From Albibeggiatoa sp964388965 (GTDB lineage: Bacteria; Pseudomonadota; Gammaproteobacteria; Beggiatoales; Beggiatoaceae), in the NCBI GenBank assembly GCA_964388965.1, contig CAYMCP010000021.1, positions 1 to 45,292 of the forward strand: a stretch of 45,292 bases of DNA, written 5' to 3'. Of the stretch, positions 26,023 through 34,741 are shown one piece after another. Under the pieces are notes generated by a model that saw only the letters and a program-made list of their open reading frames with translations, was not told the DNA's origin and ran no database searches. Position numbers and translations under genes: made by a program. The stretch's first letter is position 1; every line of letters begins with the position of its first letter.

Positions 26023-26883
26023 CTACTCAGAATCCGCAAATTGCGACTCAATTAATTTTTGCACACCTGTTATCATCAAATCAATCGCAGCATCCTTGTA
26101 GGATGGGTTATCTAAATATTTTTCGCTCAATTTATCTAATGTACTCTCTAATTGCTTTGTATCCACTTCTGCAACCGCGGTGTTAATTGTTTGCTGTAAA
26201 TTTGTACGTGTTTTGGCAAAATTTGTAATAGCTTGCGCATGAATACCTGCCGTCGCTAACTGTTGATTAATTTGCTTTTTTAAGCCTCCTAATAATTCTT
26301 TAGCATGGGTAATCGCGTTACGACGTAAATCTAAAATAGGATCATAAGGTGTCAATAAGGTTTCCGCCTCGATGTAAAAATGTTTTTTATGTTGCGCAAT
26401 CGTCAATTCATCAAGTAACTCACGAGCTTTTTGCGGCGTAAAATGTGGTTCTGCTAATGCGGTAAAAATCCAACCCTCTTTGAGTTTGAGCTGTTCACGC
26501 TCTTCCTCATTCAAACCTCGATCTAAAGCCGCTTTAATATATTGATAACGTTGCTTATATTTTTCTGGACTGTTATCTGGCATCATACTAAACAATCCAT
26601 CCCACGTATCATCCGGCGATGGAAAAAAATTAATACCAGTCACCGCAAACATTTCCTGTCGTGTTTTGCCGATGTGTAATTTAATTAAAGTTTCTCCATT
26701 TGACTCTAACATAGGCTCGTATAATTCCAAGACAACACGAATATTATTAGCTAATTCTGCCAAATTTTGCTGATTTTGCTCTGCGACTGGCTTCAAAGCT
26801 TGAGAAGTTGGCGTACAAGCAATTAATTGTAGAGCTAAATAACTAGATAAAACAACAAATAATGATTTTTTAATAGTGTACAT
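26023..26883 (-). CDS. Hypothetical lipoprotein
   Basis: A 286-residue protein with a lipoprotein signal (hydrophobic residues 8-21, lipobox LIAC with Cys23). The mature part is helical and rich in charged residues and glutamine, with two regions likely to form coiled coils (about 28-60 and 195-255). I do not recognise the family, and there is no enzymatic motif. It is divergent from the poly-HAMP chemoreceptor gene across a 245-bp region that contains the palindrome GCCAAATTTGGC; a shared regulatory region is possible. Probably an outer- or inner-membrane-anchored periplasmic protein. Confidence 0.75.
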   Translation of the reverse strand: MYTIKKSLFVVLSSYLALQLIACTPTSQALKPVAEQNQQNLAELANNIRVVLELYEPMLESNGETLIKLHIGKTRQEMFAVTGINFFPSPDDTWDGLFSMMPDNSPEKYKQRYQYIKAALDRGLNEEEREQLKLKEGWIFTALAEPHFTPQKARELLDELTIAQHKKHFYIEAETLLTPYDPILDLRRNAITHAKELLGGLKKQINQQLATAGIHAQAITNFAKTRTNLQQTINTAVAEVDTKQLESTLDKLSEKYLDNPSYKDAAIDLMITGVQKLIESQFADSE

Positions 26884-26987
26884 ACTGAATACCTCATGTC
26901 ATTATCAACGGTCTGGCAAAATTTGTGACAAATGGAAATTGATTTACTAAAAAAGTGACATCGTACAAAACAACGTAGCGGATTTAT

Positions 26988-26999
26988 GCCAAATTTGGC
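26988..26999. promoter_or_regulatory. Palindrome in the divergent lipoprotein/chemoreceptor promoter region
   Basis: GCCAAATTTGGC is a perfect 12-bp palindrome located 105 bases upstream of one gene start and 129 upstream of the other. It could be an operator. No regulator is known for it here. Confidence 0.25.
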
Positions 27000-27128
27000 A
27001 AGTTTATGACAAATTCACTAAAATTGTAACACAATTGTATATTAGCCTATGTAAACTGTGTTATATAAGAGTAATCGGTTGTATAATTTGTCTACTAATT
27101 TTTTTGCTTACTTACTGGAGGATGAACG

Positions 27129-29765
27129 GTGCAACCAAACTACCTTAGTTTAGATCAAAAACTTAGATTATTGATCATACCTGCGATATTTTACTTATTG
27201 CTCCTTACAACCATTATTGCTAATCAACAATATCAATTACTTGAATTTCAATGGAATCAATATGTTGTAATGGGTTTGATTTTCCTTACTTTCGTTATTA
27301 GTGGCTTGATGTTTTGGGTATCCTCTTCGTTAAAGCATAGCTTTGAATCAGTGCTTAGTCATGCTCAGCATCTCATTGAAGGCGAATTACATGCTGAAAT
27401 GAAACCTCAAGGCTCTGACGAATTTGCTCAATTATTACAATTTGAAGCGAAAATTCAAACTAAACTACTCGAAAATAAAGATTTAATAGATTATTACCAG
27501 CGTATGACAGAGGAGTTACGTAGAGTTTTCTCAGCATTGGCAAATGGTAGCATCCAAGAGAGTGTACAGGGTGAATATACAGGTGATTTAGGTATTTTAA
27601 AAGCCGATATTAATGATGCGCTTATTCAATTACGTGACGCAATCAGCGATATTCAAATCGCAACCGAAGCTGCTTCAAAAGGTGATTTAAAACAATGTGT
27701 GAATACTACAGGTAAGCGTGGATTTTTAAAAAATTTGGCAACGAATATCAATCAATATTTGAATACCAATCAATTGCTCTTGGAAGATGTGAATAATGTT
27801 TTTCAAGCACTTGCAGAGGGTAATTTAAATCAAACCATGCAACGTGATTATAGCGGTGGTTTACAGCTCATCAAAAACAATGTGAACAATTCAGTTAAAC
27901 GTTTGAACGGTACGATTTCGGAAATCAGAGATATACTCAGTATGGCAGCAAAAGGTGAGTTCAATAATCGGATCGTACTTGATGGTAAGCAAGGTTTTTT
28001 TCAGGAGCTCGCCTCAAATATCAATAAAAATTTAGATGTTAATCAAAATATTGCAGAGGAGATTATGCGGGTTTTCAAAGCTATATCACAAGGCGATTTA
28101 ACTCAAGCGATGCAATCTGATTACACTGGCAATTTAGCTCAATTAAAACAAGATGTAAACGATTCGGTCAGCAAACTCAACGTGATGATGAATGAGATCA
28201 ATGCTGTAATTGGTGCTGCGGCTAATGGCACGTTAGACAAGCGCATTGAAGTGAATACAAAACAGGGATTTTTCGAGCAATTAGCTCAAAATATAAATAA
28301 TAGCTTAGATATAAATCAGTCTATGATTGAGGAAGTGATGCGAGTTTTTGCCGCTGTTTCTTTAGGAGATTTAAGCCAAACGATGTCTGGTAATTATTCG
28401 GGGGCACTGGAACAGTTAAAACAAGATGTTAATAATTCCGTGAAACAATTAAACCAAGTCATGGAGCAAATTCGTGAAGTGGTTGCTACATCGGGACAAG
28501 GTTTGTTTGATAATCGTGTACCAATAGAGGATAAACAAGGCTTTTTCCGCGATTTGAGTGAGAATTTAAATCGCAACTTGGATATTAATCAAAAGATGAT
28601 TGAAGAGTTAATGCGTGTATTTGCTGCAATGGCAATCGGCGATTTAACGAAAAACATGAATGATGATTATCAAGGTCGTTTAGATGAGTTAAAACAGAAT
28701 GTAAATAGTAGTATTTCACGTTTAAATATGCTATTTGAAGAATTAATACGTGTTTTTTCTGCAATGTCTAATGGCGATTTAACTCAAATTATGACGAATA
28801 ATTACGAGGGACGTTTAGCTGAATTAAAAAATGATGTGAATAGCTCTATCACTCGTCTAAACGAAGTCATGGCGAAAGTAGGACAATCGAGTGATATGAT
28901 TAGTAACGCATCTTCTGAGGTTTTACAGGGTAATATGAGTTTAAGTCAACGTACTGAGGAGCAGGCGGCAGCGTTAGAAGAAACCGCGTCTAGTATGCAG
29001 GAACTGACTGATACCGTACAGCAAAATGCAGATAATGCGGAACAGGCGAACCAATTATCTATTAGTGCGCGTAAACATGCTGAAGAAGGAGGTAAGATAA
29101 TAAATCAAGCGATTTCGGCGATGAATGAGATTAATAAGAGTAGCCGTAAAGTCGCTGATATTATCGGTGTGATTGATGAGATTGCATTTCAGACTAATTT
29201 GTTAGCATTAAATGCAGCAGTTGAGGCGGCGCGAGCCGGTGATCAAGGACGTGGTTTTGCTGTCGTTGCGACTGAGGTCCGCAATTTAGCACAACGCAGT
29301 GCGTCGGCTGCTAAAGAAATTAAAATGTTAATTCAAGATAGTGTACTAAAAGTAAGCGAGGGGTCAACTTTTGTTGATCAATCGGGTAAAACGCTGGAAG
29401 AAATTGTTGTCAGCGTGAAAAAAGTCAGTGATATTGTGGCGGAAATTGCGGCGGCGAGTCGTGAACAATCGGCTGGGATTTTACAGGTTAATAATGCAGT
29501 AACGCAAATGGATGAAATGACTCAGCAAAATGCGTCTTTAGTCGAAGAATTATCGGGTAATAGTGAAAGTATGCGTAAACAGGTTACTTTATTAACTGAG
29601 TTATTAAGTTTTTTTACTTTTAATCTAATTCAGCAAGAATTAGTAGCTAAACAGATGTCTACTAAGGTGCAGAAAAATCCACCTCATGAGCAAAAACGTA
29701 GTTCACTCAATCGGTTGAGAAGAGAAGAGTTTGAAGAAGATTTATCTCATTGGGAAAACTTCTAA
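27129..29765 (+). CDS. Methyl-accepting chemotaxis protein with a tandem poly-HAMP array
   Basis: An 878-residue receptor. Two membrane helices (about 13-31 and 45-65) are joined by a very short loop, so there is no periplasmic sensor. Residues 70-580 are a chain of HAMP-like units of two alternating kinds: type A with RVF-A-GDLTQ-M and DY-G-L-LK-DVN (starting near 131, 222, 313, 403, 494 and 540) and type B with GFF-L-NIN-LD-NQ between them. The period is about 91 residues, with the last two A units only 46 apart. The signalling domain follows (about 590-830) with the hairpin tip around EIAFQTNLLALNAAVEAARAG. Start codon GTG is supported by GGAGG eight bases before. It talks to CheA/CheW; signal probably arrives intracellularly or through the membrane (inference). 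Confidence 0.93.
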   Translation: MQPNYLSLDQKLRLLIIPAIFYLLLLTTIIANQQYQLLEFQWNQYVVMGLIFLTFVISGLMFWVSSSLKHSFESVLSHAQHLIEGELHAEMKPQGSDEFAQLLQFEAKIQTKLLENKDLIDYYQRMTEELRRVFSALANGSIQESVQGEYTGDLGILKADINDALIQLRDAISDIQIATEAASKGDLKQCVNTTGKRGFLKNLATNINQYLNTNQLLLEDVNNVFQALAEGNLNQTMQRDYSGGLQLIKNNVNNSVKRLNGTISEIRDILSMAAKGEFNNRIVLDGKQGFFQELASNINKNLDVNQNIAEEIMRVFKAISQGDLTQAMQSDYTGNLAQLKQDVNDSVSKLNVMMNEINAVIGAAANGTLDKRIEVNTKQGFFEQLAQNINNSLDINQSMIEEVMRVFAAVSLGDLSQTMSGNYSGALEQLKQDVNNSVKQLNQVMEQIREVVATSGQGLFDNRVPIEDKQGFFRDLSENLNRNLDINQKMIEELMRVFAAMAIGDLTKNMNDDYQGRLDELKQNVNSSISRLNMLFEELIRVFSAMSNGDLTQIMTNNYEGRLAELKNDVNSSITRLNEVMAKVGQSSDMISNASSEVLQGNMSLSQRTEEQAAALEETASSMQELTDTVQQNADNAEQANQLSISARKHAEEGGKIINQAISAMNEINKSSRKVADIIGVIDEIAFQTNLLALNAAVEAARAGDQGRGFAVVATEVRNLAQRSASAAKEIKMLIQDSVLKVSEGSTFVDQSGKTLEEIVVSVKKVSDIVAEIAAASREQSAGILQVNNAVTQMDEMTQQNASLVEELSGNSESMRKQVTLLTELLSFFTFNLIQQELVAKQMSTKVQKNPPHEQKRSSLNRLRREEFEEDLSHWENF

Positions 29766-29793
29766 AAAACTAATATGTTAAGCAATCTCTATC

Positions 29794-29834
29794 GCACTGC
29801 GTCAAATTTAGGAGGACGCGGTGCATCGTCACGA
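29794..29834. repeat. REP-like repeat, decayed copy
   Basis: GCACTGCGTCAAATTTAGG followed by AGGACGCGGTGCATCGTCAC keeps parts of the TGACGCACTGCGTCA and TGACGACGC-GTGCGTCGTCA hairpins seen at 16866-16933 and 40136-40179, but one arm is missing. It lies between convergent genes. Confidence 0.5.
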
Positions 29835-29892
29835 GTTGAGTTTAATTTGTATTTGCTTCGTTTTCGTGTAAGGGTCTCGTCTTGAGTTGTTG

Positions 29893-31260
29893 CTATTTCC
29901 AAGGCGCAGACGAACGTACTTGCGACCAGATCGGGCTTTCAATCGTTAAAGCTAATTGGCGCACTAACTCCAACATGCCGCTATAACCTTCGTAACCAAA
30001 TTCACGTTCTTGGTTAATATCTAAAAATGGAATACGTGCTTTTAATGCAGTGTACATATTTCGCCCACCTGCAATTAAAATATCTGCATTATACTCTTCA
30101 TAAGTTTGCAACAAAATCTTGGGATTACCCTCATCTAGCATTTTTGTATCTTCCCCCATTAATTCACGAATGCGGGCTTTATCTTCTTCAGTAGATTTGC
30201 GCGTACCCGTTGCCACTACTTTCATCCCTAAATCCTGCAATGCAGAGACGACCGACCATGATTTTACACCACCTGTATACAGTAAAACGCGCTTACCACT
30301 AAGACGTTCTGCCCAAGATTTTAATGATTGACGAATTTTTGTTTCTTCACGCACAATTAATGCTTCTGTACGTTCAATTAAATCTGGATCATTAATCAAT
30401 CGTGCAAAATCACGTAATGCTTGTGACGTGTCAGTAATACCATAAAAACTCCCTTCAAACCAAGGAATTTGATAGCGTTCTTCTAATTTACGTGCCACAT
30501 TAATCATTGCTTTAGAGCATACCATCATTGTGACTTCAGCACGGTGCATAGTTTGCACTTCGTGGTAACGTGCGTCACCAGATAAAGTACACAATACACG
30601 AATACCCAACTCATCTAACAACGGCAGGACATGCCAAAATTCACCCGCAATATTATATTCACCGACTAAGTTTACATCATGAATTTTCATATTTTTCGGT
30701 GGATTACGGATGGGGTCGGGTTCGCGCGTACCAACGACGTATTTCACCATTGCCTCGCCCGCAATCCGATTACCTAAATTTTTAGTTCCATAAAAACCGG
30801 CGGCATCTATTGGTACAACAGGCACATTCCAGCGTTCTTGTGCTGTTTTACATATCAGCTCGATGTCATCACCGATCAATGCGGGCACACAAGTGTTGTA
30901 AACAAATACGGCTGCGGGATTATAACTATCAATTGCTTGTTTTATTGAGTGGAATAAGCGTTTTTCACCACGTCCCATGATTACATCTTGTTCGGTTAAA
31001 TCGGTAGTCATACCTAAACGATACAAGGTTGAACCAGACGAGCGCGTGCCACGATTATCCCAAGAGCTACCAGCACAAGCGATAGGTCCATGCACAATAT
31101 GCGCGACATCTGCAATCGGTAACAGGGCAATTTGTGCACCGTCAAATGCACATCCGCCTGCCGTCGCGCCCGGCTTAGTCTTAGCGCAACCTGATTTGGA
31201 TTTTTTGTTATGCTCGCAGGCAGGTTCGTCGAGCAGTTCAGCGATGTCTTTAGATTTCAT
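29893..31260 (-). CDS. nifE: Nitrogenase iron-molybdenum cofactor scaffold subunit NifE
   Basis: A 455-residue protein of the nitrogenase alpha-subunit superfamily. Cys37, Cys62 and Cys124 fall at the same numbers as the cluster ligands of Azotobacter NifE, and Cys248 corresponds to its Cys250. The N-terminal motif PGATAGGCAFDGAQIAL is NifE-specific and distinguishes it from NifD, which has the P-cluster ligand pattern and His442. NifE with NifN forms the scaffold on which FeMo-cofactor is completed. nifN, nifX and the structural genes are not in the window: the gene is alone, upstream DNA is noncoding for 386 bases and downstream lies the convergent chemoreceptor. No clear sigma-54 promoter or NifA site was found upstream. 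Confidence 0.93.
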   Translation of the reverse strand: MKSKDIAELLDEPACEHNKKSKSGCAKTKPGATAGGCAFDGAQIALLPIADVAHIVHGPIACAGSSWDNRGTRSSGSTLYRLGMTTDLTEQDVIMGRGEKRLFHSIKQAIDSYNPAAVFVYNTCVPALIGDDIELICKTAQERWNVPVVPIDAAGFYGTKNLGNRIAGEAMVKYVVGTREPDPIRNPPKNMKIHDVNLVGEYNIAGEFWHVLPLLDELGIRVLCTLSGDARYHEVQTMHRAEVTMMVCSKAMINVARKLEERYQIPWFEGSFYGITDTSQALRDFARLINDPDLIERTEALIVREETKIRQSLKSWAERLSGKRVLLYTGGVKSWSVVSALQDLGMKVVATGTRKSTEEDKARIRELMGEDTKMLDEGNPKILLQTYEEYNADILIAGGRNMYTALKARIPFLDINQEREFGYEGYSGMLELVRQLALTIESPIWSQVRSSAPWK

Positions 31261-31646
31261 GGTAATAACCTGTAAATTTCATGCAGAATGTGTTTACGCA
31301 AGCTTGGGCAACTTATGTTCCAGTTTTATTTTTATTTTTTTAAACAAAGCGTTAGTCAATTTTAGTGGTGTAAAAAAGATAACAATATGCTTTTTTGTAG
31401 GATTTGTGACAGGGAGTAATTAAATTGACTGTAAATTTAACCAAAGTGTCAAAACTGAGTGGAATATAATAAAAATTAAGATATTTTATCTTGTAGAGAT
31501 AGGGAAAATTTCATTTTTTTACAATATCACTTTGAAAACGTTGGCACGTTTCGCACTCATTCTACGCAATACTACGCAACACGTAGAACGAGAATATTTA
31601 ACGCAAACACAAACAGGAGGGATAGTAAAAAAATTTGCGATTGAAT
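31261..31646. other. Intergenic region between phasin and nifE genes
   Basis: No gene is supported; the longer plus-strand frame running in from nifE is a shadow. A segment at 31557-31592 (TTCTACGCAATACTACGCAA then CACGTAGAACGAG) contains an inverted repeat of CTACG/CGTAG and shares CTCGTTCTACG with the repeat at 33186-33200. No convincing -24/-12 promoter for nifE was found. Confidence 0.45.
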
Positions 31647-31994
31647 CTATTTTTTAGAAAAATTCGTAGTTTGTTTCATGCCTTTTTCAGCCCATTCAGT
31701 CAATTCAGCTTTTGCTTCCATTAAGACCTCTAATGTTTGACGCGCATTATCCATCAACTTCTCATTCATATCTGTGTACAAACCAGATTGCGCACTCAGT
31801 ACATCTTGAGGATTTTTTACACCATTTAAAACTTCCATCTGCTTCGCGCTGCCTTCCATGTATAAATTCATCATATCCATCTGACGTTGTGTCAAGCGGG
31901 TCATCATTCTAGTGTTGATGTCGCCGAGTTCTTTTATCGCGTCCATTGATGACTGATTCATTTCAGACCATTTTTTTAGCATATCATTTGACAT
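31647..31994 (-). CDS. Phasin family protein
   Basis: A 115-residue, highly helical, methionine- and glutamine-rich protein with the amphipathic heptads typical of phasins, the small proteins coating PHA granules and controlling their size and number. The opening MLKKWSEMNQSSMDAIKELG and QRQMDMMNLYMEGSAKQME fit the TIGR01841/phasin_2 group. GAGG precedes the ATG at a suitable distance. It lies 98 bases after the phaB gene on the same strand, so the two may be cotranscribed. The granule context (phaB beside it, phaC 9 kb away) supports the call. Confidence 0.85.
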   Translation of the reverse strand: MSNDMLKKWSEMNQSSMDAIKELGDINTRMMTRLTQRQMDMMNLYMEGSAKQMEVLNGVKNPQDVLSAQSGLYTDMNEKLMDNARQTLEVLMEAKAELTEWAEKGMKQTTNFSKK

Positions 31995-32092
31995 GGAATT
32001 ACCTCATATTAAAAATAAATAGCAAGCAAGTTTAGGGTTGACAAATTGTGCATTGCAACATAACGAAAAATACACAACTTGTCAAGTCAAAA

Positions 32093-32833
32093 TTACATCA
32101 TGTGTAAACCACCATTAACGGAAATGTCTGCACCTGTGATAAAACCTGCATCTTCACTGGCTAAAAATACGACTGTGCGAGCAATTTCAGCAGGTTCACC
32201 CATACGTCCAACGGGCACTTGATCAACCATTGCTTGTAATACTTTTTCTGGCATTTTTTTCGTCATTGCTGTTGCTATATAGCCAGGAGAAATTGTATTA
32301 ACTGTGATTCCTTTTTTCGCACCTTCTTGTGCTAAAGCCATTGTAAAACCGTGCATACCCGCTTTAGTTGCAGAGTAATTTGTCTGACCAAATTGACCTT
32401 TTTGTCCATTAACTGAGGAAATATTGATAATGCGACCATAACCACGATCACGCATACCTTCAATTACTTGGCGAGTCACATTAAATACACTGTTTAAATT
32501 AACATTGATCACGTCATACCATTGATCTTTTGTCATTTTATGGAAAAAACCATCTTTAGTAATGCCTGCACAATTTACTAATATATCAATAGGTCCTGCT
32601 TTTTCTTCAGCCTCTTTCACTATTTGGGCGGAAGATTCAAAATCTGCAACATTACCGCCCGCGATTTCAAAATCAAAACCTGCTTCTTTTTGTGCTGCTA
32701 ACCAAGCCTCACCGTCATCAACACCGGGTAGCCAAGAGGCAACAACTTTGTAACCATCTTTGGCGAGTGCTTGACAAATTTCTGTACCAATACCACCTGT
32801 ACCACCTGTTACTAACGCGACTTTTTGTGACAT
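32093..32833 (-). CDS. phaB: Acetoacetyl-CoA reductase
   Basis: A 246-residue NADPH-dependent short-chain dehydrogenase that reduces acetoacetyl-CoA to (R)-3-hydroxybutyryl-CoA, the monomer for PHA synthase. The cofactor loop VTGGTGGIG, NCAG and the catalytic Ser140, Tyr153 and Lys157 are present, and QFGQTNYSATKAGMHGF is the PhaB pattern. The frame runs 43 codons further upstream, but GGAGG lies directly before the ATG at 32833, and the extra residues are not family-like. FabG is the main alternative; the neighbouring phasin and sequence details favour PhaB. Confidence 0.93.
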   Translation of the reverse strand: MSQKVALVTGGTGGIGTEICQALAKDGYKVVASWLPGVDDGEAWLAAQKEAGFDFEIAGGNVADFESSAQIVKEAEEKAGPIDILVNCAGITKDGFFHKMTKDQWYDVINVNLNSVFNVTRQVIEGMRDRGYGRIINISSVNGQKGQFGQTNYSATKAGMHGFTMALAQEGAKKGITVNTISPGYIATAMTKKMPEKVLQAMVDQVPVGRMGEPAEIARTVVFLASEDAGFITGADISVNGGLHMM

Positions 32834-33194
32834 ACTTGCCTCCATAAAAGAGTTATTCAAAGAAAACGTTATTGCAAGACTAAATTTAAATTGTTGCAAT
32901 GCGCAAACAATCATAAAAGTGGTTATCACTATTGTCAAGCAAGCTTTTATGGATGAATGCAACTCACGTTATTAGAAGGATACGCTAAATAATTTTTAAC
33001 ATTTTAGGATAAGTCAACAGATTTCAAAGGATGTATAGTACCTATTTGACATCTTTGAACCCACATTCTCGTATTGGGCAGGGTTACAAAAAGTGATCTG
33101 TATTTTAGACTATTGGTTTTGCAGTCATTGATACGGGTGGTCGTTGCGCTTTTTGTAAGTAATTTAAGTAACAAACTTGTTTAACTCTCGTTCT

Positions 33195-33264
33195 ACGCAC
33201 TGAGTCAGGCTATGTGGACGCTGGTGCATCCTGCGACATGACGACGCGGTGCATCATCCGTCAC
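33195..33264. repeat. REP-like block upstream of phaB/downstream of pilZ
   Basis: Contains CGCACTGAGTCAGG, then GTGGACGC-TGGT-GCATCC (33214-33230) and ATGACGACGCGGTGCATCATC (33238-33258), matching in order and spacing the three hairpins at 16866-16933 with scattered substitutions. Adjacent on the right is the 50-bp repeat at 33282-33330. Confidence 0.65.
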
Positions 33265-33281
33265 AAAGCTAAATTTATTCT

Positions 33282-33330
33282 AAGTATTTTGCTCAGCTAA
33301 CAGGATTCTCATGTAAATCAAAATCTTGCG
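33282..33330 (+). repeat. About 50-bp repeat, direct copy of the complement of 12576-12624
   Basis: Begins AAGTATTTTGCTCAGCTAAC and ends ATCAAAATCTTGCG. It aligns with the minus strand of 12576-12624 with about eight differences. Each copy lies within 60 bases of a GGACGC-type hairpin, so hairpins plus this arm may be one element of about 130-150 bases. Confidence 0.6.
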
Positions 33331-33398
33331 GCTATTCTGGAATTGTGTCGCTTCAATATATCGAATCCCACAACCTGACCCGTGCCTAATGTGAGACA

Positions 33399-33749
33399 TT
33401 ACATTGTATAGGTCGGTTTTTCAGAACGCAGTAACTGAGCGAGTAACTGTTCGATTTTATTACGAGTTTTTCCGTTATCCAATTCACCAAAATGTACCGC
33501 AATGCCTTGTGGACGATTACCTGCCGTACCCTTGTGATTGATCCATACCACCTTACCTGCAACAGGTATTTTATCCTCTTGCAACAAAGTCAATAATAAA
33601 AATACCTCGTCTCCCAATTGATATTTTTTATCTGTTTTAATAAATAACCCCCCGTGCTTTAAAAACGGTAAATAAGAAGCATAAAGTTCTTGTTCATTGG
33701 CAATATGCAAAGTGATCATATTGCGCTTCATACCACCGGGACGTTTCAT
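33399..33749 (-). CDS. pilZ: PilZ domain protein (type IV pilus assembly PilZ-like)
   Basis: A 116-residue single-domain PilZ protein. The segment LPFLKHGGLFIKTDKKYQLGDEVFLLLTLL and KVVWINHKGTAGNRPQGIAVHF match the PilZ of type IV pilus systems, a class that typically lacks the RxxxR c-di-GMP-binding arginines; no such motif is seen here at the N-terminus. It acts with the PilB ATPase and FimX-type regulators in pilus extension. It overlaps the end of holB by 4 bases (ATGA), the same holB-pilZ coupling as in Pseudomonas and Xanthomonas. GGAG precedes the start. Confidence 0.9.
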   Translation of the reverse strand: MKRPGGMKRNMITLHIANEQELYASYLPFLKHGGLFIKTDKKYQLGDEVFLLLTLLQEDKIPVAGKVVWINHKGTAGNRPQGIAVHFGELDNGKTRNKIEQLLAQLLRSEKPTYTM

Positions 33750-34741
33750 GGTGCTCTCCGTTGTATACCAAGCTCAACCCACGCAATCGCTAGCGATTCG
33801 AGTAAGCCTTGAGGTTTAACATTTGCCGTACTATTGAGAATACGATACGTTTCAGCTTGCAAATCAAGTAATTTAAATAATTGTTGCAACCTAAATTGCG
33901 GCGCAATATGTTGTATCGCACTCACATTATCTTGATTAATAATATATTTTGTTTGTTGAGTCATTGCATAACGAATCAAGTCCATCGTCCAAAGCGACAT
34001 CCATTCCACAATTTGCCGTGGTTCTTGTTGCAACCACTGTTCGCTTACGGCAACAGGATCATATCGTCCGGTCGGCAATTGTACTAGCGATTCAAATAAA
34101 GCTCCTCGTTTTTGAATATCAGCATTTTCAACCAGAGATTTAACCGCTAACGGTGCATAATGCGTTAAATTTAATAATAAATCAAGGTTGTATTCAGAGC
34201 TAACTTGTTGTTTTAACCATGAAGTAGCTTGTAATTTATCAATATGATTAAAATCTAAACGCTGGCAACGGCTACGAATTGTTGCCAATAAGCGCATTGG
34301 TTGATGACTAATTAAAATTAATAACGTATTATCAGACGGTTCTTCTAATAATTTAAGTAAACTATTCGCTGCATTACGATTCATCGCCTCGGCTGGATTA
34401 ATGATCACGACTTGATATTGATTATACGTCGCTGTTAAACCACAAAATGCAATTAATTCCCGAATTTGTCCAATGGCGATTTGCTTACCTTTTTCCGCAG
34501 GCTCAATCAGCGTTAAATCGGGGTGTGTACCCGCTTTGAGTAATAAACATGGTTTACATTGACCACAAGCTTGCGTTGTCGGACTTTCGCACAATAGTAA
34601 TTCCGCCAAAGCCTTCGCAAACACTGTTTTCCCCATTCCGACATGACCGCCTAATAACAATGCGTGTGGTAATCGCTGTTGCTGCCAACGCCGAATGATA
34701 TACTGCCATTGTGTGGATAACCAACTATACGGTGCGTGCAT
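33746..34741 (-). CDS. holB: DNA polymerase III delta-prime subunit
   Basis: A 331-residue clamp-loader subunit. The AAA+ fold shows the P-loop-like GGHVGMGKTVFAKAL (about 31-45), a four-cysteine zinc module CESPTTQACGQCKPC (about 50-65) and NSLLKLLEEPSDNTLLIL with the SRC-type motif TIRSRCQRLDF. The start ATG at 34741 overlaps the dacA-like stop (TGATG); a GTG one codon earlier is less likely. pilZ overlaps its stop by 4 bases, so the three genes are one coupled operon. In many relatives tmk precedes holB; here a D,D-carboxypeptidase gene does. Confidence 0.94.
   Translation of the reverse strand: MHAPYSWLSTQWQYIIRRWQQQRLPHALLLGGHVGMGKTVFAKALAELLLCESPTTQACGQCKPCLLLKAGTHPDLTLIEPAEKGKQIAIGQIRELIAFCGLTATYNQYQVVIINPAEAMNRNAANSLLKLLEEPSDNTLLILISHQPMRLLATIRSRCQRLDFNHIDKLQATSWLKQQVSSEYNLDLLLNLTHYAPLAVKSLVENADIQKRGALFESLVQLPTGRYDPVAVSEQWLQQEPRQIVEWMSLWTMDLIRYAMTQQTKYIINQDNVSAIQHIAPQFRLQQLFKLLDLQAETYRILNSTANVKPQGLLESLAIAWVELGIQRRAP

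Larger units (their letters stand above)
32834..33398. other. Repeat-rich intergenic region upstream of phaB
   Basis: No gene is supported. The stretch holds an inverted pair of the AGATNTCAAA motif (AGATTTCAAAGG at about 33020 and CTATTTGACATCT at about 33042), a REP-like block (33195-33264) and a 50-bp repeat (33282-33330) whose second copy is near 12600. The region between 32834 and 32990 probably contains the phaB promoter. Confidence 0.5.

Noticed and set aside
30977..31423. 148-codon plus-strand frame over the start of nifE
   Set aside because: Most of it is antisense to the strongly conserved NifE N-terminus, which explains its openness.
31530..31560. TTGGCAC followed by TTTCGCAC as a sigma-54 promoter near nifE
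   Set aside because: GG and GC elements are 8 rather than 10 bases apart and the site is on the wrong strand for nifE.
32834..32962. 43-residue N-terminal extension of phaB
   Set aside because: A strong GGAGG lies just before the ATG at 32833, and the extension has no similarity to short-chain dehydrogenases.
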